A DNA stretch of 64,000 bases from CAVSPO01 sp963730005 (GCA_963730005.1 CAVSPO010000013.1:1-64000), one strand, 5' to 3'; shown: positions 44,469-57,226, numbered from the stretch's first letter. Numbers and translations are program-made. The notes: generated by a model from the letters alone, not told the origin.

Positions 44469-45467
44469 CTAGTGGTGGTGGTGACCGGCGTGGCCGGTCT
44501 GCTTGACCTGGTGCAGCTGCTGGTGCGCGGCGTGCACCGCGGTCTCGAGCTGGAACGTCGAGTGGTTGATCCCGAAGTCGTCGGCAGCGCAGGCCTGCAG
44601 CGCGTGCAGGATTTCGGGGGCGTGGCCGGTCTGGAAGCACTCGTCCTCGACCACCACGTGGGCGCTCAGCACCGGCATGTTGCTGTCCATCAGGGACACG
44701 TGCAGGTCGTAGATCTGCAGCACGTGGTCGCCGCACGCCATCAGGTGCTGGCTCACCTCGTCCAGGTCGAGGCCGGCGGGCACGGCCTCCAGCAGGATCC
44801 GGGCGGCGTCCCGGATGATCCGAACAGCCCGCGGCAGGATCAGCCCCGCGATGAACAGGCCGGCCAGCGCGTCGGCCCGGGCCCATCCGGTGTAATGAAT
44901 CACCAGCGCCGAGACGATCACGGCCACCGAACCGAGCGCGTCGTTGACGACCTCCAGGAACGCCGCCTTCATGTTCAGGCTGGCGTCCCGGCGGCCACTG
45001 AGCACCAGGATCGAGACGAGGTTGCCGGCCAGCCCGATGACGCCGAAGATCAGCAGCCCGCCAGCCGCGATGTCGGGCGGCAGCAGCAGTCGCTGGATGC
45101 CCACCACGATGGCGTAGAGGCCGACGCCGAGCAGGATGGTGGCTTGCGCGCCGGCCGCCAGCACTTCGACGCGTCGCAGCCCCCAGGTGTGGCGCTTGGT
45201 GGGTGGGCGCAGCATCACGCGGCTGGCCGTCAGGGCGACGGCCAGCCCCACCGCGTCGGTGACCATGTGCCCGGCGTCCACCAGCAGTGACAGCGAGTCG
45301 GTGAGGTAGGCGCCGACGATCTCGGCCACCAGGATCGTGGCCGTCACGGCAAAGGCGATGGCCAGCCGGACACTGCTGGACGCGGCCTGCTCGCGGTCGT
45401 GCCCCTCGACGTGGGACGGTCCCTGCTGATCAGGGTCGCAGGTCTGGGGTTCGTGCAAGTCGCTCAT
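44469..45467 (-). CDS. cation diffusion facilitator (CDF) metal exporter
   Basis: A 332-residue membrane protein with six predicted transmembrane helices and a cytosolic C-terminal domain. The TM2 metal site is HxxxD (H67, D71, in DAGHMVTDAVGL). The TM5 site reads ExxxD (E172, D176, in FLEVVNDALGS) where zinc CDFs have HxxxD, so specificity may differ from Zn. The tail ends in GHAGHHHH and the middle has no long His loop. It should export Zn, Co or Cd in exchange for protons. Start at 45467 (ATG). Confidence 0.92.
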   Translation of the reverse strand: MSDLHEPQTCDPDQQGPSHVEGHDREQAASSSVRLAIAFAVTATILVAEIVGAYLTDSLSLLVDAGHMVTDAVGLAVALTASRVMLRPPTKRHTWGLRRVEVLAAGAQATILLGVGLYAIVVGIQRLLLPPDIAAGGLLIFGVIGLAGNLVSILVLSGRRDASLNMKAAFLEVVNDALGSVAVIVSALVIHYTGWARADALAGLFIAGLILPRAVRIIRDAARILLEAVPAGLDLDEVSQHLMACGDHVLQIYDLHVSLMDSNMPVLSAHVVVEDECFQTGHAPEILHALQACAADDFGINHSTFQLETAVHAAHQQLHQVKQTGHAGHHHH

Positions 45468-45580
45468 GTCGGTGCGGTTCCTGCCGATGGTCGCCGGTGC
45501 AGTGGGACAGCTGTGCTGGGCCGGCCGGCCAAGGGGCGGTTCGGCTGTACGCATTTGCCGTCCGGGTTCACCATTGTCCC

Positions 45581-46513
45581 ATGCACCATCGAGATCCGGC
45601 CCCCGCAACCGTCGTCTATCTCGGACGGCTGGCGCACCAACCCTGGCCCGGGTTGCTGTCCGTCGCCGATCAGTCGATTGACGCCGAGCAGTTGCGCGCC
45701 GCGCTGGATGACTACTTCGTGCCGACCAATCCCGACGGCGCCCACCCGCTGCATCGACGGCCGCTACGACCCCCGGTTCGACGAGGTGCATCTGGGCCCG
45801 CAGGTGCCCGGGGGCGCTGCCGGCGGCGCATTGGCGCACCGTCTGGGCGTCGACACCGACGACCTCACCCGTGGCACCTTCAAGCATGACGCCCAGGACA
45901 TGATCTTCGACTACCTGCGGTTCGGGTTCTCTCCGGGCGGGCACCGTGACGATCTCGGGCAGGCCGGCAAGGTGGGCTGCGGTGCGATCGACGGCCTCAA
46001 GGAGATTCTGGAGACCATGACCGACCCGAGGCTGGTCGAGGACCACAAACGGGTCGTGCGGGCGCTGCTGGGCGACTCTTCGTGCGCGACAACTATCTGC
46101 GGGTGCTCGGCGCCGCGCTGGTGCTGCGCAGCCGGGACGACGCCTACTTCGAGGATCGCGGGGCGGTTCTGGACATGCTCGAGGAACTGGCGCCCGGCTG
46201 CGTGTCGGTGCTGGAAGGGGCCCACAACGAGGGTGCCCTGTTCGTCAACTTCGTGCCCCACACCACGTTCGCCTCCAACCGGTTCGCCGCCGACCACGAG
46301 GGCAGGCAGGCGTTCGGTTATGACTTCTGGCGTTGCCGGGAGATGGCGGACGCCCTGTTGCCGCTGCCCAGCCAGCGCCTTGATCGCGAGCGGTACCTGA
46401 TGGCCCGGGTGATGATCACCGTGGCGACGGTGATGTCGCTGACCGACGGCACGCTGCCGCTGATGCTGCGTTTCCCGGCCGCCGACTTCGAGAACCAGGA
46501 CGAAACGCAGTAG
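45581..46513 (+). CDS. unrecognised conserved-looking protein, interrupted by two frameshifts
   Basis: Three segments in three frames join into about 310 residues: MHHRDPAPATVVYLGRLAHQ to about 45750, then CIDGRYDPRFDEVHLGPQV to about 46070, then LFVRDNYLRVLGAALVLRS to the stop. The joins need +1 near 45755 and -1 near 46076. The composition is that of a soluble cytoplasmic protein, with a Cys in KVGCGAIDGLKE and a final acidic tail. I do not recognise the family and no motif points to a reaction. An upstream region without clear coding content separates it from the divergent CDF gene. Confidence 0.55.
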
Positions 46514-46600
46514 CGCCTGGGCGCAGTCTGTCTCGGGGCAGGCTGACTGCCGGTGATAGGTTGGCCCCGACCCCGCCCCCCCGCCGCATGTGGAGGAACC

Positions 46601-47077
46601 TTGCCATCGGCACCGGAGCATGAGACCTGGCCGGCGCGGCTGGTGCGGCAGTTTCTGACTCCCAGCTTCGCGAAGTTCCTGGTGGTGGGCGTCGTCAACG
46701 CCTTCAACGGCGTCCTGTTTGCTTACCTGTTTTCGCTGTTGCTGAACGCCAATGTGGCCTTCGTGGCCGGCTACGCGGTGGCGCTGACCATCTCGTACCT
46801 GCTGAACAGCCGATTCGTGTTCCCCACCCGGTTGTCACTGAGCCGCTACTGGCGGTTCGTCGTCTCTTACGTGCCCAATTTCCTCATCCAGAACCTGTGT
46901 GTTCTGGTCTTCTTCAACTGGCTGGGGTGGCACAAGTTGGTGGCATTCACACTGGCCGCCATCATCGGTGTCCCGGTTACGTTCCTGCTGCTGAAATTCT
47001 TCGCCTTCGGTGCCGCGTCAACCCGTGGGGATGTGGCGTCAGACTTTCAGGCTGAGGACGTCTGGCCCGAGCCCTGA
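46601..47077 (+). CDS. GtrA family membrane protein
   Basis: A 158-residue protein with four transmembrane helices: KFLVVGVVNAFNGVLFAYLFSLLL, VAFVAGYAVALTISYLLNSRFVF (the family's YxxxF-NRxxVF-like signature), FVVSYVPNFLIQNLCVLVFF and VAFTLAAIIGVPVTFLLLKFFAF. GtrA proteins help move polyprenyl-phosphate-linked sugars across the membrane; in mycobacteria the relative Rv3789 lies with the arabinogalactan genes. Start is a TTG at 46601 with GGAGG 5 bp before it. The last 31 bp overlap the end of the convergent GT87 gene. Confidence 0.88.
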   Translation: MPSAPEHETWPARLVRQFLTPSFAKFLVVGVVNAFNGVLFAYLFSLLLNANVAFVAGYAVALTISYLLNSRFVFPTRLSLSRYWRFVVSYVPNFLIQNLCVLVFFNWLGWHKLVAFTLAAIIGVPVTFLLLKFFAFGAASTRGDVASDFQAEDVWPEP

Positions 47078-49680
47078 GCCGGCGCGCCGACGGCAGCGTC
47101 TGGCTCGGGCAGCGCGCGAGCGGGGCGCCTGGGGGGCTGGTTGTCCTCTTGCCAGGCAGGCTCGTCCATTGTTGCCATTGATCGGCTCGGCACCTCAGCA
47201 GTCGGGGCGGACGCCGGCACGGCTCGGGTGAGCTGCCGGCGCAACACCACCATCACCGCCACGAAGATGGTGCCCCCGATCAGCAGGTAGGACATCAGGA
47301 CGTTGGCCCGGGTGTCCACCAGTCGCGTGGTGAGCGGCCAGTACTGGCTCGCCAACAGCCAGCTCAGCACCGTGACGACCATCATCGCCACCCGCGTCCT
47401 GCCCCGAAGCCGCAGCACGATCAGGCTGAACGTCAGGGCGTAGGCACCCATCAGCACTCCGTAGTGGTGCTCCCAGGCGATCTGCGACGACATCGTGAAG
47501 CAGGCGACGGCGATCGAGAAATCAAGCGCCACAATCTCCGGCTCGTTCGCCGGCCGCGCGGTGACGATCAAGGCCAACCCGACAAAGATGGCCATGGCGA
47601 TCACCGAACCGAGGTAGACCCTGGCGTCGTAGGGAGGGAAGCCGCTCGGCTCCCACTTGATGCTGTTGGCAGTCTGGAAGAAGCGGTGCAGGGTCCCGTT
47701 GACTGACTGGTTGGGGTAGTACGACTCGCCGTGGCGGCTCAGGAACGACAGCACGTCGACATAGCCCAGGTGGTTCGACAGCCCGTAGCGCTGGATCGAT
47801 AGCGCCACTCCGATGGTCCCGGTGGCGGTGAGCGTGCTGAAGAACCGCCAGTCGCGGCGAATCAGGGCCCACAGCAGGAACAGCGCCAGCTGCGGTTTCA
47901 ACAGACAAACCAGCCCGATCGCCAGGCCGGCCAGTCCGTTCTTGCCGCGCAGCAACGCATACAGCGCAGCGGCGGCCAACATGTTGATCAGGGTTTGGGC
48001 CTGGCCCAGGTCCCAGGCCTTGACGACCGGGTAGAAGAGCAGAGTGCCGGTCAGGGAGCCGATCGCCAGCAGTGCACGATTGGCGTTCGTCAGCGGCGCA
48101 CGATCGGGGGACCGCGACCACAGGTGATGGATGATGGCGAAAACCAGCGCTGCCGTCACCAGCACGCAGAACCAGCTGATCACGTTCATGATCCCGGGCA
48201 CGAAGGTGGGGCTGAACCTGTGGGCCGGCTCGATGAAGAACAGGCTGGTCGGGGCGTACTGGAATTTGACGCCGCCACTGAAGAACAGATCCTGGTACAG
48301 GTTGGTGCCGCCGGCCTGGATGTATTCCAGGGCCTGCTGCATCGGACGCCAGGAGTCGGTGCCGTTGGATGGTGCGCCACTCAGGAAACGGCGGGCGAAG
48401 TCGAGCGTGCTGCCGTCGGGCGGTTCCGGGATGGTTGGTGGCTTGCCGAGCTCCTCTGCGACGGTTGCGACCAGACCCAGCCGTGGCCAGCCACCCACGC
48501 CGGTGAGCGGTGAAAGCCAGTGCGGCAGGCCCCACAGGCTCACGTACAGGATGGCGCCCAGCGGGCCCCACAGGCGTGAGTGGCAATCCTGCTGCGGGCG
48601 GTCGCTGGTCATACAGAACATCAGGCTGGTGGCCAGGATGAAGATCCAACGCCCGTAGTCGGTGACGATGAAGAACAGCGGTGCCACACAGACGACGCTG
48701 AACACCACCAGCCACCTACTGAGGGTTTGCCGGAACCAGGCCGAGACCAGATAGGGCAGCAGTGCCAAGGGGATGAAGAACAGGTAACCCACGTACAGCG
48801 GCCACGCCACGATGACGTCCATGGTGGTCTTGTAGCTGGTCCACCCGATGGCCTCGATGGCGCCACCGGTCATAGCGACTTCGCCGCAGATCTCCCGGCG
48901 GAAGCCGTGGTCCATCACCGCCTGGCAGACTGCTGCGGCAGTGGTGGCGTCGCCGTGTCGCAGCGTGCTGACCAGAGCGACGACGCCCGCCAGGACCGTG
49001 AAAACGGCAGCCGCGGACCTGCGGAACACCACGAGTTCGGGATGGGCCGCGCCCGGCCGCAGCAGCAGGTAGAGGATGGCCGGCAGCACGAAGGCGCTGG
49101 CCTCCCACGAGAACATGGCCAGCGTGTAGAGCAGCAAGCCGCCGACCACCAGGGCGACGGAAGTGATCCTGGCCCGTCCGGTTTGTCGCGCCCAGGCCAA
49201 TATGGCCAGCACCACAAAGGCCAGCAGTTCCTTGTGAAAGCCCTGGTCGGGTGAGTGACCCCAGGCGATGAAACAGGCTGCAGCCGGGGAGCACACCACG
49301 GCGATCGTCGACCACGCGTAGTTGGCGCGGTGCAGGGCGTGCAGGCTGTAGCCGAAGATGACCAGCCACAGTGCTGACTGGATGACGATGAGCGTCCACA
49401 GACCTGCCTCGCCGGTGGGGCCGAACATCAGGAAGAGTTCACCGAACAGGCCGCGACGAACGAACCCACCCCGATAGTTGATCAACCACTCGCCGATGGA
49501 CCACGGGTCGCCACCCAGCGGCACCGTCCAGCTGGTCCGTCTTTTCAGGCCGAGGAACAGCGCGAACAGCAGGACCCCCACCGAAAACAGCATGCGCAGT
49601 GGTCTGGACGGATCCGGCCTGGCTGGGGTTTGCATCACGGTCGTTGGGTCACCGGGGGTTAACACGGCTTGCTCGTTCAT
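47047..49680 (-). CDS. two-module integral membrane protein with C-terminal GT87-type glycosyltransferase domain
   Basis: An 877-residue polytopic protein. Module 1 (about 30-400) has WSIGEWLINYRGGFVRRGLFGEL, GYSLHALHRANYAWSTIAVV and VTDYGRWIFILATSLMF and is of unknown function; it matches the adjacent shorter gene along its whole length. Module 2 (about 430-830) has the GT87 pattern: FFSGGVKFQYAPTSLFF, VVKAWDLGQAQTLINML, AIGLVCLLKPQLALFLLWALI and NQSVNGTLHRFF. GT87 enzymes transfer sugars from polyprenyl-phosphate donors on the outer face of the membrane. The C-terminal 40 residues are polar. It ends inside the convergent gtrA gene. Confidence 0.85.
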   Translation of the reverse strand: MNEQAVLTPGDPTTVMQTPARPDPSRPLRMLFSVGVLLFALFLGLKRRTSWTVPLGGDPWSIGEWLINYRGGFVRRGLFGELFLMFGPTGEAGLWTLIVIQSALWLVIFGYSLHALHRANYAWSTIAVVCSPAAACFIAWGHSPDQGFHKELLAFVVLAILAWARQTGRARITSVALVVGGLLLYTLAMFSWEASAFVLPAILYLLLRPGAAHPELVVFRRSAAAVFTVLAGVVALVSTLRHGDATTAAAVCQAVMDHGFRREICGEVAMTGGAIEAIGWTSYKTTMDVIVAWPLYVGYLFFIPLALLPYLVSAWFRQTLSRWLVVFSVVCVAPLFFIVTDYGRWIFILATSLMFCMTSDRPQQDCHSRLWGPLGAILYVSLWGLPHWLSPLTGVGGWPRLGLVATVAEELGKPPTIPEPPDGSTLDFARRFLSGAPSNGTDSWRPMQQALEYIQAGGTNLYQDLFFSGGVKFQYAPTSLFFIEPAHRFSPTFVPGIMNVISWFCVLVTAALVFAIIHHLWSRSPDRAPLTNANRALLAIGSLTGTLLFYPVVKAWDLGQAQTLINMLAAAALYALLRGKNGLAGLAIGLVCLLKPQLALFLLWALIRRDWRFFSTLTATGTIGVALSIQRYGLSNHLGYVDVLSFLSRHGESYYPNQSVNGTLHRFFQTANSIKWEPSGFPPYDARVYLGSVIAMAIFVGLALIVTARPANEPEIVALDFSIAVACFTMSSQIAWEHHYGVLMGAYALTFSLIVLRLRGRTRVAMMVVTVLSWLLASQYWPLTTRLVDTRANVLMSYLLIGGTIFVAVMVVLRRQLTRAVPASAPTAEVPSRSMATMDEPAWQEDNQPPRRPARALPEPDAAVGAPAQGSGQTSSA

Positions 49681-49693
49681 CGATGCTCAGTCC

Positions 49694-50894
49694 TCAGGGC
49701 TTGCCGTGTGGAACGGGGAACAGTGCGGTCGTGTACTCGATCACCTTGGCCAGCAACCCCCGGAAGGCCCAGGGTTCCGAGACGGCCGTCATGAAGTGGG
49801 GGATGCCCCACAGCGACACGTACATCACCGCGGCCAGCGGAGTCCACAGCGGCGACTCACAGTCGTTGGCGTCGATGGCTGTGATGCACACCATCAGCGA
49901 GATCACGATCATGTAGGTCCAGCGGCCGTAGTCGGTGACGACCAGGTAGAGCGGCAGGATCCCCAGGCAGATCAGGGCGCCCCAGAGCCAGTTGCGACGG
50001 AACCAGCGGGAAGCCACCGCCGGAAGCAGCGACAGGATGATCAGCGGGAAGTAGCCGGCGAAGTACGGGAAGGAAATCTCGACTTCGTGCAGGGTTTGTT
50101 CGGTGCTCCAGGCGATGCCGTCCCGGATGGCACCGTCACACATCCAGGGATTGCCGTAACCGTTGTCGCGAAGGGACTGGCACAGTTCCAAGGCCGTCGC
50201 CCGGTCGCCGTGGGCGGCCGATGAGACCAGGAAGATGACGACACTGCTGGAGAGGAACAGGGCGGCGACGATCCTCCTGAACAGCTGCATCCGGGGGTCC
50301 GGGTTCGCCGCGGCCAACAGCAGGTACCCGAAGGCGGGCAGCATGAAGATGCTGGCCTCCCACGAGAACATGGCCAGCACGAAAACGGCCAGTGACAAGG
50401 CGGTCAGCACCGCCGAGGTGATGGCGCGGCGGTGCCGCAGCACTGCCCAACCGAGCAGCACCAGCGCCACGAAAGGCAACAGCTCCTTCTTGAACGAGCC
50501 CTCCATCTTGCCCCAGCCGTTGAAAGCGAGCGCAGCCGGGCCGCAGACGAGTGCGATGCTCGACCAGGAATACCGGGCCCGGTGCAGTACCCCGAGGCTG
50601 AACGCCAGGACCAGCCCATACGCACAGCATCTGAATTCCGAACAGCCACCACAGGCCGCCCTCGTCCCCGTTGGGGAATAGGTCCAGAATCAACTGGCCG
50701 AACAGTCCGCGGCGCACGAAGCCGCCACCGAAGTTGATCAGCCAATCGCCGGAGACCCACTCGTCGCCACCCTTGGGGATGGTCAACAGGTAGTTGGAGA
50801 TGGCAATGGCGGACGAGAACAGCAGCACAAACCACGCGAAGATGGCGCGGGCAACCGTCGACCCTTCCCAGACCCGGGTGTCCTGCGCGTTCAC
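49694..50894 (-). CDS. membrane protein paralogous to module 1 of the GT87 fusion, interrupted by one frameshift
   Basis: Read across a single +1 insertion near 50625, this gives about 400 residues that parallel the first half of the 47047 gene: GDWLINFGGGFVRRGLFGQL, LGVLHRARYSWSSIALVCG, WGKMEGSFKKELLPF, LAVFVLAMFSWEAS, VVTDYGRWTYMIVISLM and VMYVSLWGIPHFM. The GTG start at 50894 overlaps the stop of the UbiA gene (GTGA). It carries no GT87 module. Function unknown; conserved polar motifs such as GGGFVRRGL and DYGRW in both copies may form an active site or sugar-binding groove. Confidence 0.72.
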
Positions 50895-52364
50895 AGGCTC
50901 ACCACCGAGCCCAGCACGAAGGCCAGGACCACCACGGCGCCCGCCGCGAGGCTGGTCTTCTCCTTGACTGCGAACACCACCGGGTCGTGGTGCATTTCTC
51001 CGCGGTTGGCCTTCAGCCACAGCCAGCTCAACCAGTAGACCATTGCCGGGATGGCGGCCCACAGGAACTGAGGTGTGCGGTACAGGGCGAACACGTTGTC
51101 GCCGTCGATGTACATGGCGAGCACCAGCGTCGCGCCCATTCCGGCAGTGACGCCCAACAGCTGGATCAGCGGGGTGTCGACCGCGCGGTAGCCGCGCCCG
51201 TGCAGCCGGTCGTCGCAGTCCACTGCAGCGTCACCCAGCTGCCGGCGCAGGGTTTCCTGCCTGGCGCGCAACTCCGAGAAGCGTTTCAGGAAGGCGAGTG
51301 ACAGGAACAGGAAGACGCACAGTGCAAGCAGCCAGAAGGACGGGGTGATCTGCGTCGCGGCGGCGCCGGCGACCACCCGCAGGGTGTACAGCAACGAGAG
51401 GACGATGGCGTCCAGAATCACCGCTCGTTTGAGGCCGAAAGAGTAGGCGGTGGTCAACGCGGTGTAGGCGAGCAGCCAGCCGGCGAACTGGGGGTTGACC
51501 AGCAGCGAGGCACCCAAGGCCTGCCGCGCACAACAGCGGGGAGGCGATCACTCCCACCCAGATCGGGATGGCCCCACAGGCGAGCGGGCGGGTGCGTTTG
51601 TTGGGGTTCAGCCGATCGCTCTCCAGATCGAGCAGGTCGTTGAGGATGTAGACCGCAGAGGCACACATGCTCAAGGTGACGAAGGCCAGCAGCAGGTCGA
51701 CCAGGACGCCGGTAGTGGGCACCTGGTGGGCGGCAAGCAGCGGAAGCGCGACCAGCACGTTCTTCAGCCACTGGTGGGACCGCACCATCCGCAGCCAGGT
51801 GCGCGGTCCGCGCCTGGGTGCGGGAAACAGGGCCTCAACCTCGGCAACCGCGGCAGCCTTCTTCTCGACAGCCGGGTCGGGGTTGACGACGACGGCTCGC
51901 CGGGCGTGCCGCCAGACGTCGACGTCCGCGCTGGAGTTGCCCGCGTAGTCGTAGCCATTCTTGCCGAACGTCTTGACGAGCGTTTCAGCCTTGGTGGCGC
52001 CGGCCAGGTTGGTGTCGCCGTTGCTGGCGAGCACCTCGTTGAAGACACCGACGTGGGCCGCCACCCGGTTGGCGACCTCTTCGTTGGCGGCGGTGGCCAG
52101 CACGAGTGGGCGCCCGCCGCGCTGCTCTTCGCGCAGCCAGTCGACGAAGGTTTCGTTGAGGGGGAGGGCCTCGACGTTGAGGGTGGCTTCGGCGGTGACC
52201 TTGGCCTTGAAGCCGGCCTTGCCGCCCTGAATCAGCCAGACGGGCAGTTGCAGCAAGAGCCGCGGTTTGTCACGTACCAGCACCATCAGGGATTCGTGCA
52301 GCGTGTCTGAACAAACAAGCGTGCCGTCCAGGTCAACGGCCAACGGAACTCCGGCGGGGGGCAT
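50891..52364 (-). CDS. HAD-phosphatase/UbiA prenyltransferase fusion, interrupted by one frameshift
   Basis: About 490 residues after correcting a +1 insertion near 51522. Residues 1-190 form a HAD phosphatase-like domain (DLDGTLV with D11 and D13, VLATAANEEVA, GNSSADVDVWRHARRAVVVNPD). The rest is a UbiA membrane domain: RSHQWLKNVLVALPLLAAHQ and the Asp-rich motif YILNDLLDLESDRLNPNKR, then KRAVILDAIVLSLLYTLR. This order fits decaprenyl-phosphate phosphoribosyltransferase-like proteins that attach phosphoribose to a polyprenyl phosphate; the HAD domain could remove the 5-phosphate. The product is inferred. It is the first gene of a three-gene unit with the paralogue and the GT87 protein. Confidence 0.78.
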
Positions 52365-52541
52365 GGCACCTCGATGAGAAACGGACAGGGACCAGCCCGC
52401 AACATACCATCCTGTGAATTGCCTGATGATTGCTTGTGAGACGGGTAAAAAGTGCCTCGGGATCGTCCCCTAGCCTGCCAAGGACTCTCGTGTCACTGTC
52501 GCGGTACTTTCGTCGTCCGCCGTGCCTGAAAGGACCTTTCC

Positions 52542-53705
52542 ATGAGCGCCCCCGTCCCTGGAACCCAGGATGCGCCCGAGGCCGCAACTGCAGCGACCGC
52601 GAGCGTCGAAACGACACCGCAGCGGAACGCGAAAGCTGTCCATCGTCATTCCGCTGGTCGTCGGATTGTTTGCACTTGTCGTTTTCGGTGCCTTTGGTGT
52701 CCAGATTCTCAGGCGCACCGAAACAGCGGCGGCAAAGCCGGTGCCGGCTGCCACTCGCGCTGCCGCCACCGAGGTTGCGGCCACGGTGCAGGTCGGCGGG
52801 TTCCCGCAGGACGTGGCCGTCAACGAGGCCAACGGAACGCTGTATGTGACCAAGTCAGTGCCCAACACGGCGAAGCCCAGTGCGGACAGCGACGATGCTG
52901 AAGCAGATCGCACTCCCGGCACGGTGGTGGCCGTCAACATGGGCTCACGGTCGGTTTCGAAGGAAATGACGGTCGGAGTTGAGCCCAACCGGATCGTGGT
53001 GGGTGTCGGCGGGAATTACGTGTATTCGACCAACACCGGCAGCGGAACGGTTTCGGTTGTTGACGCCGGAGCAGGTCAGGTGATCGACACCATCAAGGTC
53101 GAGACCCATCCACGCGGGATCGCGCTGAATCCCAAGCTCGGAGCTACTGTACGTCGCCAATACCGAAAGCAATTCGGTGTCGGTGATCGACACCCGGACG
53201 CGCGTCAGTCGTCGACAAGATCGACATCAATCCGCAGCCGTACGCGATGGCTTTCGAAAGCGCCCACGACCTGGTCATGGTTTCGCTGACCGGGGACGGG
53301 AACGTGGCGGTCTACGATCCGGTGAACCCGAAGGCGGAATTCCGGGCAGGCCCGCAGCCGCACTCGATCGCGGTGGACGAGGCGCTGGGCGCGGTCTATG
53401 TGACCCATTGGGGTGGCAAGACCGTGTCGGTGAACGAGGCCAGGGGGCTGGCCTGGTGGGACACCATCACGGTGGGTGATCGTCCTTACGGTGTTGCGGT
53501 CGACAACGCCGCACGGATGGTCTACATCACGAACTGGGGCAGTGACACGGTGAGCGTCATCGACGCCAACACCCGCAAGGTGGTCAACACCATCAAGGTG
53601 GGCTCGCGGCCTGCCGGCATCGCCGTCGACCAGCCCACCGGAACGGTCTACGTCGCCAACTCGGGCGACGGCTCGATTTCGGTTCTGACGCCTGCGGCGC
53701 AGTAG
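52542..53705 (+). CDS. YncE-type beta-propeller protein, interrupted by three frameshifts
   Basis: About 385 residues after correcting +1 shifts near 52610, 53145 and 53210. An N-terminal tail (MSAPVPGTQDAPEAATAAT) is followed by one hydrophobic segment (LSIVIPLVVGLFALVVFGAFG), so the propeller is probably outside the cell. Then come repeated blades of the YncE type: VGGFPQDVAVNEANGTLYV, HPRGIALNPKLG, LYVANTESNSVSVID, AVYVTHWGGKTVSV, MVYITNWGSDTVSVID and VYVANSGDGSISVL. YncE folds bind ligands or partners rather than catalyse; the partner is unknown. It starts after an AAAGGA site and is divergent from the UbiA cluster. Confidence 0.72.
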
Positions 53706-53818
53706 CCGGCGGCGAGACTCTGGCGGACCCCGGGTCGTTCCGACGATTCCCGGGGTCCTTCGGTGTTCGCAGCCTTTCGTTGTCGCGGATACTGGAGACC
53801 CAGCGGCGAAAGGATCCG

Positions 53819-54470
53819 ATGCAGGCGATCAACGACTTTGCCCTGGCCGCGGCGGATTCGCCCTGGGTGTTCGTGGTGGTGCTGTTCTTCACCACCATCG
53901 ACGGGTTCTTCCCGCCACTGCCCAGCGAGTCCATCGTCGTCGCGGCCGCTGCGTTGCTGGCCGGCCAGCAGCCGTGGCTGCTGTTGCCGCTGGCGGCGTG
54001 CGCCCTCGCAGGGTCCTGGTTGGGCGACAACACGGCGTTCCTGATCGGGTCGAGGGTGGGCACTGCCCGGTTCCGGCGGCACCCCCGGCTGATCGAGGCG
54101 TTCGAGCTGGCCGAACGCAAGCTGCAGCAGCGGGCGGCCGTCATGTTGGTGACGGCCCGTTTCATCCCCGTCGTGCGGGTGGCGATCAACATGACCTCGG
54201 GTGCGGTGCGGTTCCCGTGGCAGCAGTTTCGGCTGATCACGGTCGGCTCGGGCCTGCTGTGGACGGCCTGGTGTTTGGGTATCGGCACCCTGGCGGGGCA
54301 GTGGGCCGACGGACAATCCGCTGCTGGCGGTGTCGGTGGCGGTGGTGGCGGCCTTCGTCCTGGGCATGCTGCTCGACAAGGTGATGAGCCACGTCACCCG
54401 GCTGCCCGTGCCCCGGTGGCCGAGGATCCGGAGACGACGGATCGGGCGTAGACTGGCGGGAATTTCCTGA
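53819..54470 (+). CDS. DedA family membrane protein, interrupted by one frameshift near the 3' end
   Basis: About 216 residues after correcting a +1 insertion near 54311. DedA features: TTIDGFFPPLPSESIVVAAAALLAG, AGSWLGDNTAFLIGSRVGT, ARFIPVVRVAINMTSGAVRFPW (the family's RFxPGxR-like loop) and, after the shift, NPLLAVSVAVVAAFVLGMLLDKV. Without the shift correction, the C-terminal helix is lost. DedA proteins are membrane-homeostasis proteins and some move undecaprenyl phosphate or other lipids. ATG at 53819 has AAAGGA. It lies between the YncE-like gene and clpB, which has its own operator. Confidence 0.8.
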
Positions 54471-54482
54471 GCCAGGAGTAAG

Positions 54483-54503
54483 GTTGAGTCAAGTACACTC
54501 AAC
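54483..54503. promoter_or_regulatory. HAIR element (HspR operator) of clpB
   Basis: GTTGAGT-CAAGTAC-ACTCAAC has one mismatch from a perfect inverted repeat of the HAIR type and differs from CTTGAGT-N7-ACTCAAG at one position in each arm. It lies 90 bp upstream of clpB. It matches the second dnaK element in its right arm. Confidence 0.9.
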
Positions 54504-54592
54504 TTTGTCGAACGGGTGTGGACGCACCTTCATGAGCGGGTGCGGATGCGCCGCCCGTTCCAACAGACCGAGGACAGGGACACCAGGAAGCC

Positions 54593-57180
<2,588 letters not shown>

Positions 57181-57193
57181 GCCCTGCAGAAAG

Positions 57194-57226
57194 CGGAGCC
57201 CGGAACCTGTGCGGTTCCGGGCTCCG
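57194..57226 (+). terminator. hairpin terminator after clpB
   Basis: CGGAGCCCGGAACC and GGTTCCGGGCTCCG form a perfect 14-bp stem with a 5-nt loop, 13 bp past the clpB stop codon, followed by TTCGCTCTT. Confidence 0.85.
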
